From Pseudomonadota bacterium (lineage in GTDB: Bacteria > Pseudomonadota > Alphaproteobacteria > Rhizobiales > Rhizobiaceae), in NCBI GenBank assembly GCA_023422735.1, contig JAFAGL010000149.1, positions 1 to 5,746 on the forward strand: a stretch of DNA of 5,746 nucleotides, given 5' to 3'. How positions within the stretch are numbered: position 1 is the stretch's first letter; every line of letters begins with the position of its first letter. The notes beneath the pieces were generated by a model. That model was given only the letters and a program-made list of their open reading frames with translations. It searched no databases and had not been told where the DNA came from. Of this stretch, positions 5,683 through 5,746 are shown piece by piece. The translations under genes were made by a program, and so were the position numbers.

Positions 5683-5746
5683 ATGGAGAATTTATATAGT
5701 CGCGACAGCATCTGCCGGGCACGCCATCAGGCCGATCCGCTGTCGC
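5683..5746 (+). CDS. Start of an unidentified gene divergent from the LysR regulator (cut at window edge)
   Basis: The ATG at 5683 follows a good ribosome binding site and opens a frame of 21 codons to the window edge, reading MENLYSRDSICRARHQADPL and on. The fragment is hydrophilic with several Arg/His residues and has no signal peptide or membrane segment yet. I do not recognise the family. Small DUF1127-type proteins are often found next to LysR regulators in this bacterial group and would be one candidate, but nothing in 21 residues proves it. Its place opposite the LysR gene makes it the likely regulatory target. Confidence 0.55.
   Translation, partial: MENLYSRDSICRARHQADPLS

Larger units (their letters stand above)
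5584..5700 (+). repeat. Direct repeat TTATATAGT, two copies (5584-5592 and 5692-5700)
   Basis: The 9-mer TTATATAGT occurs in the palindrome's left side and again inside codons 4-6 of the divergent gene, in the same orientation, 108 bases apart. The spacing is close to ten helical turns. The span given includes the unrepeated bases between the two copies. Confidence 0.55.

Overview
The window (5,746 bp, fairly GC-rich) reads as ordinary chromosome of an alphaproteobacterium of the Hyphomicrobiales (Rhizobiales), most likely the Brucella/Ochrobactrum group. This rests on my recognition of the protein sequences and on the neighbourhood MoxR/DUF58 divergent from DUF1285–Nudix–CCA transferase. It was not tested by a search. 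Genes fill the window. There is no gene-free stretch above about 200 bases, and I see no mobile element, CRISPR array, tRNA or rRNA.

Left part (1-1726, minus strand): a MoxR-type AAA+ ATPase followed, with a 1-base TGATG stop/start overlap, by a DUF58 (VWA-like) protein that runs off the left edge. This is the start of a typical moxR/DUF58 ('bat-like') operon, generally thought to act as a chaperone or assembly module at the cell envelope. A 187-bp divergent intergenic region (1727-1913) holds an inverted repeat with 6-bp arms.

Centre (1914-4428, plus strand): three genes joined by 4-base overlaps. They encode a DUF1285 protein, a Nudix hydrolase of the CoA-pyrophosphatase family, and the class II CCA-adding tRNA nucleotidyltransferase. 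The proposed starts are GTG, GTG and TTG, so the set looks translationally coupled. The CCA gene ends tail-to-tail with a small minus-strand gene, and their stop codons overlap.

Right part (4425-5746): a 61-residue DUF1059 protein with a strong ribosome binding site lies downstream of a GcvA-like LysR regulator on the same strand. The regulator is divergent from a gene whose first 21 codons begin at 5683. The LysR promoter region carries a perfect 19-bp AT-rich palindrome that overlaps a consensus TATAAT on the LysR strand. The left part of the palindrome recurs just inside the divergent gene. This is the most distinctive regulatory signal in the window.

I did not find a clearly new biological system. 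The points worth following up are the palindrome/LysR/divergent gene unit, the DUF1059 protein with a possible metal site, and a strong hairpin at the convergent CCA/DUF1059 junction.
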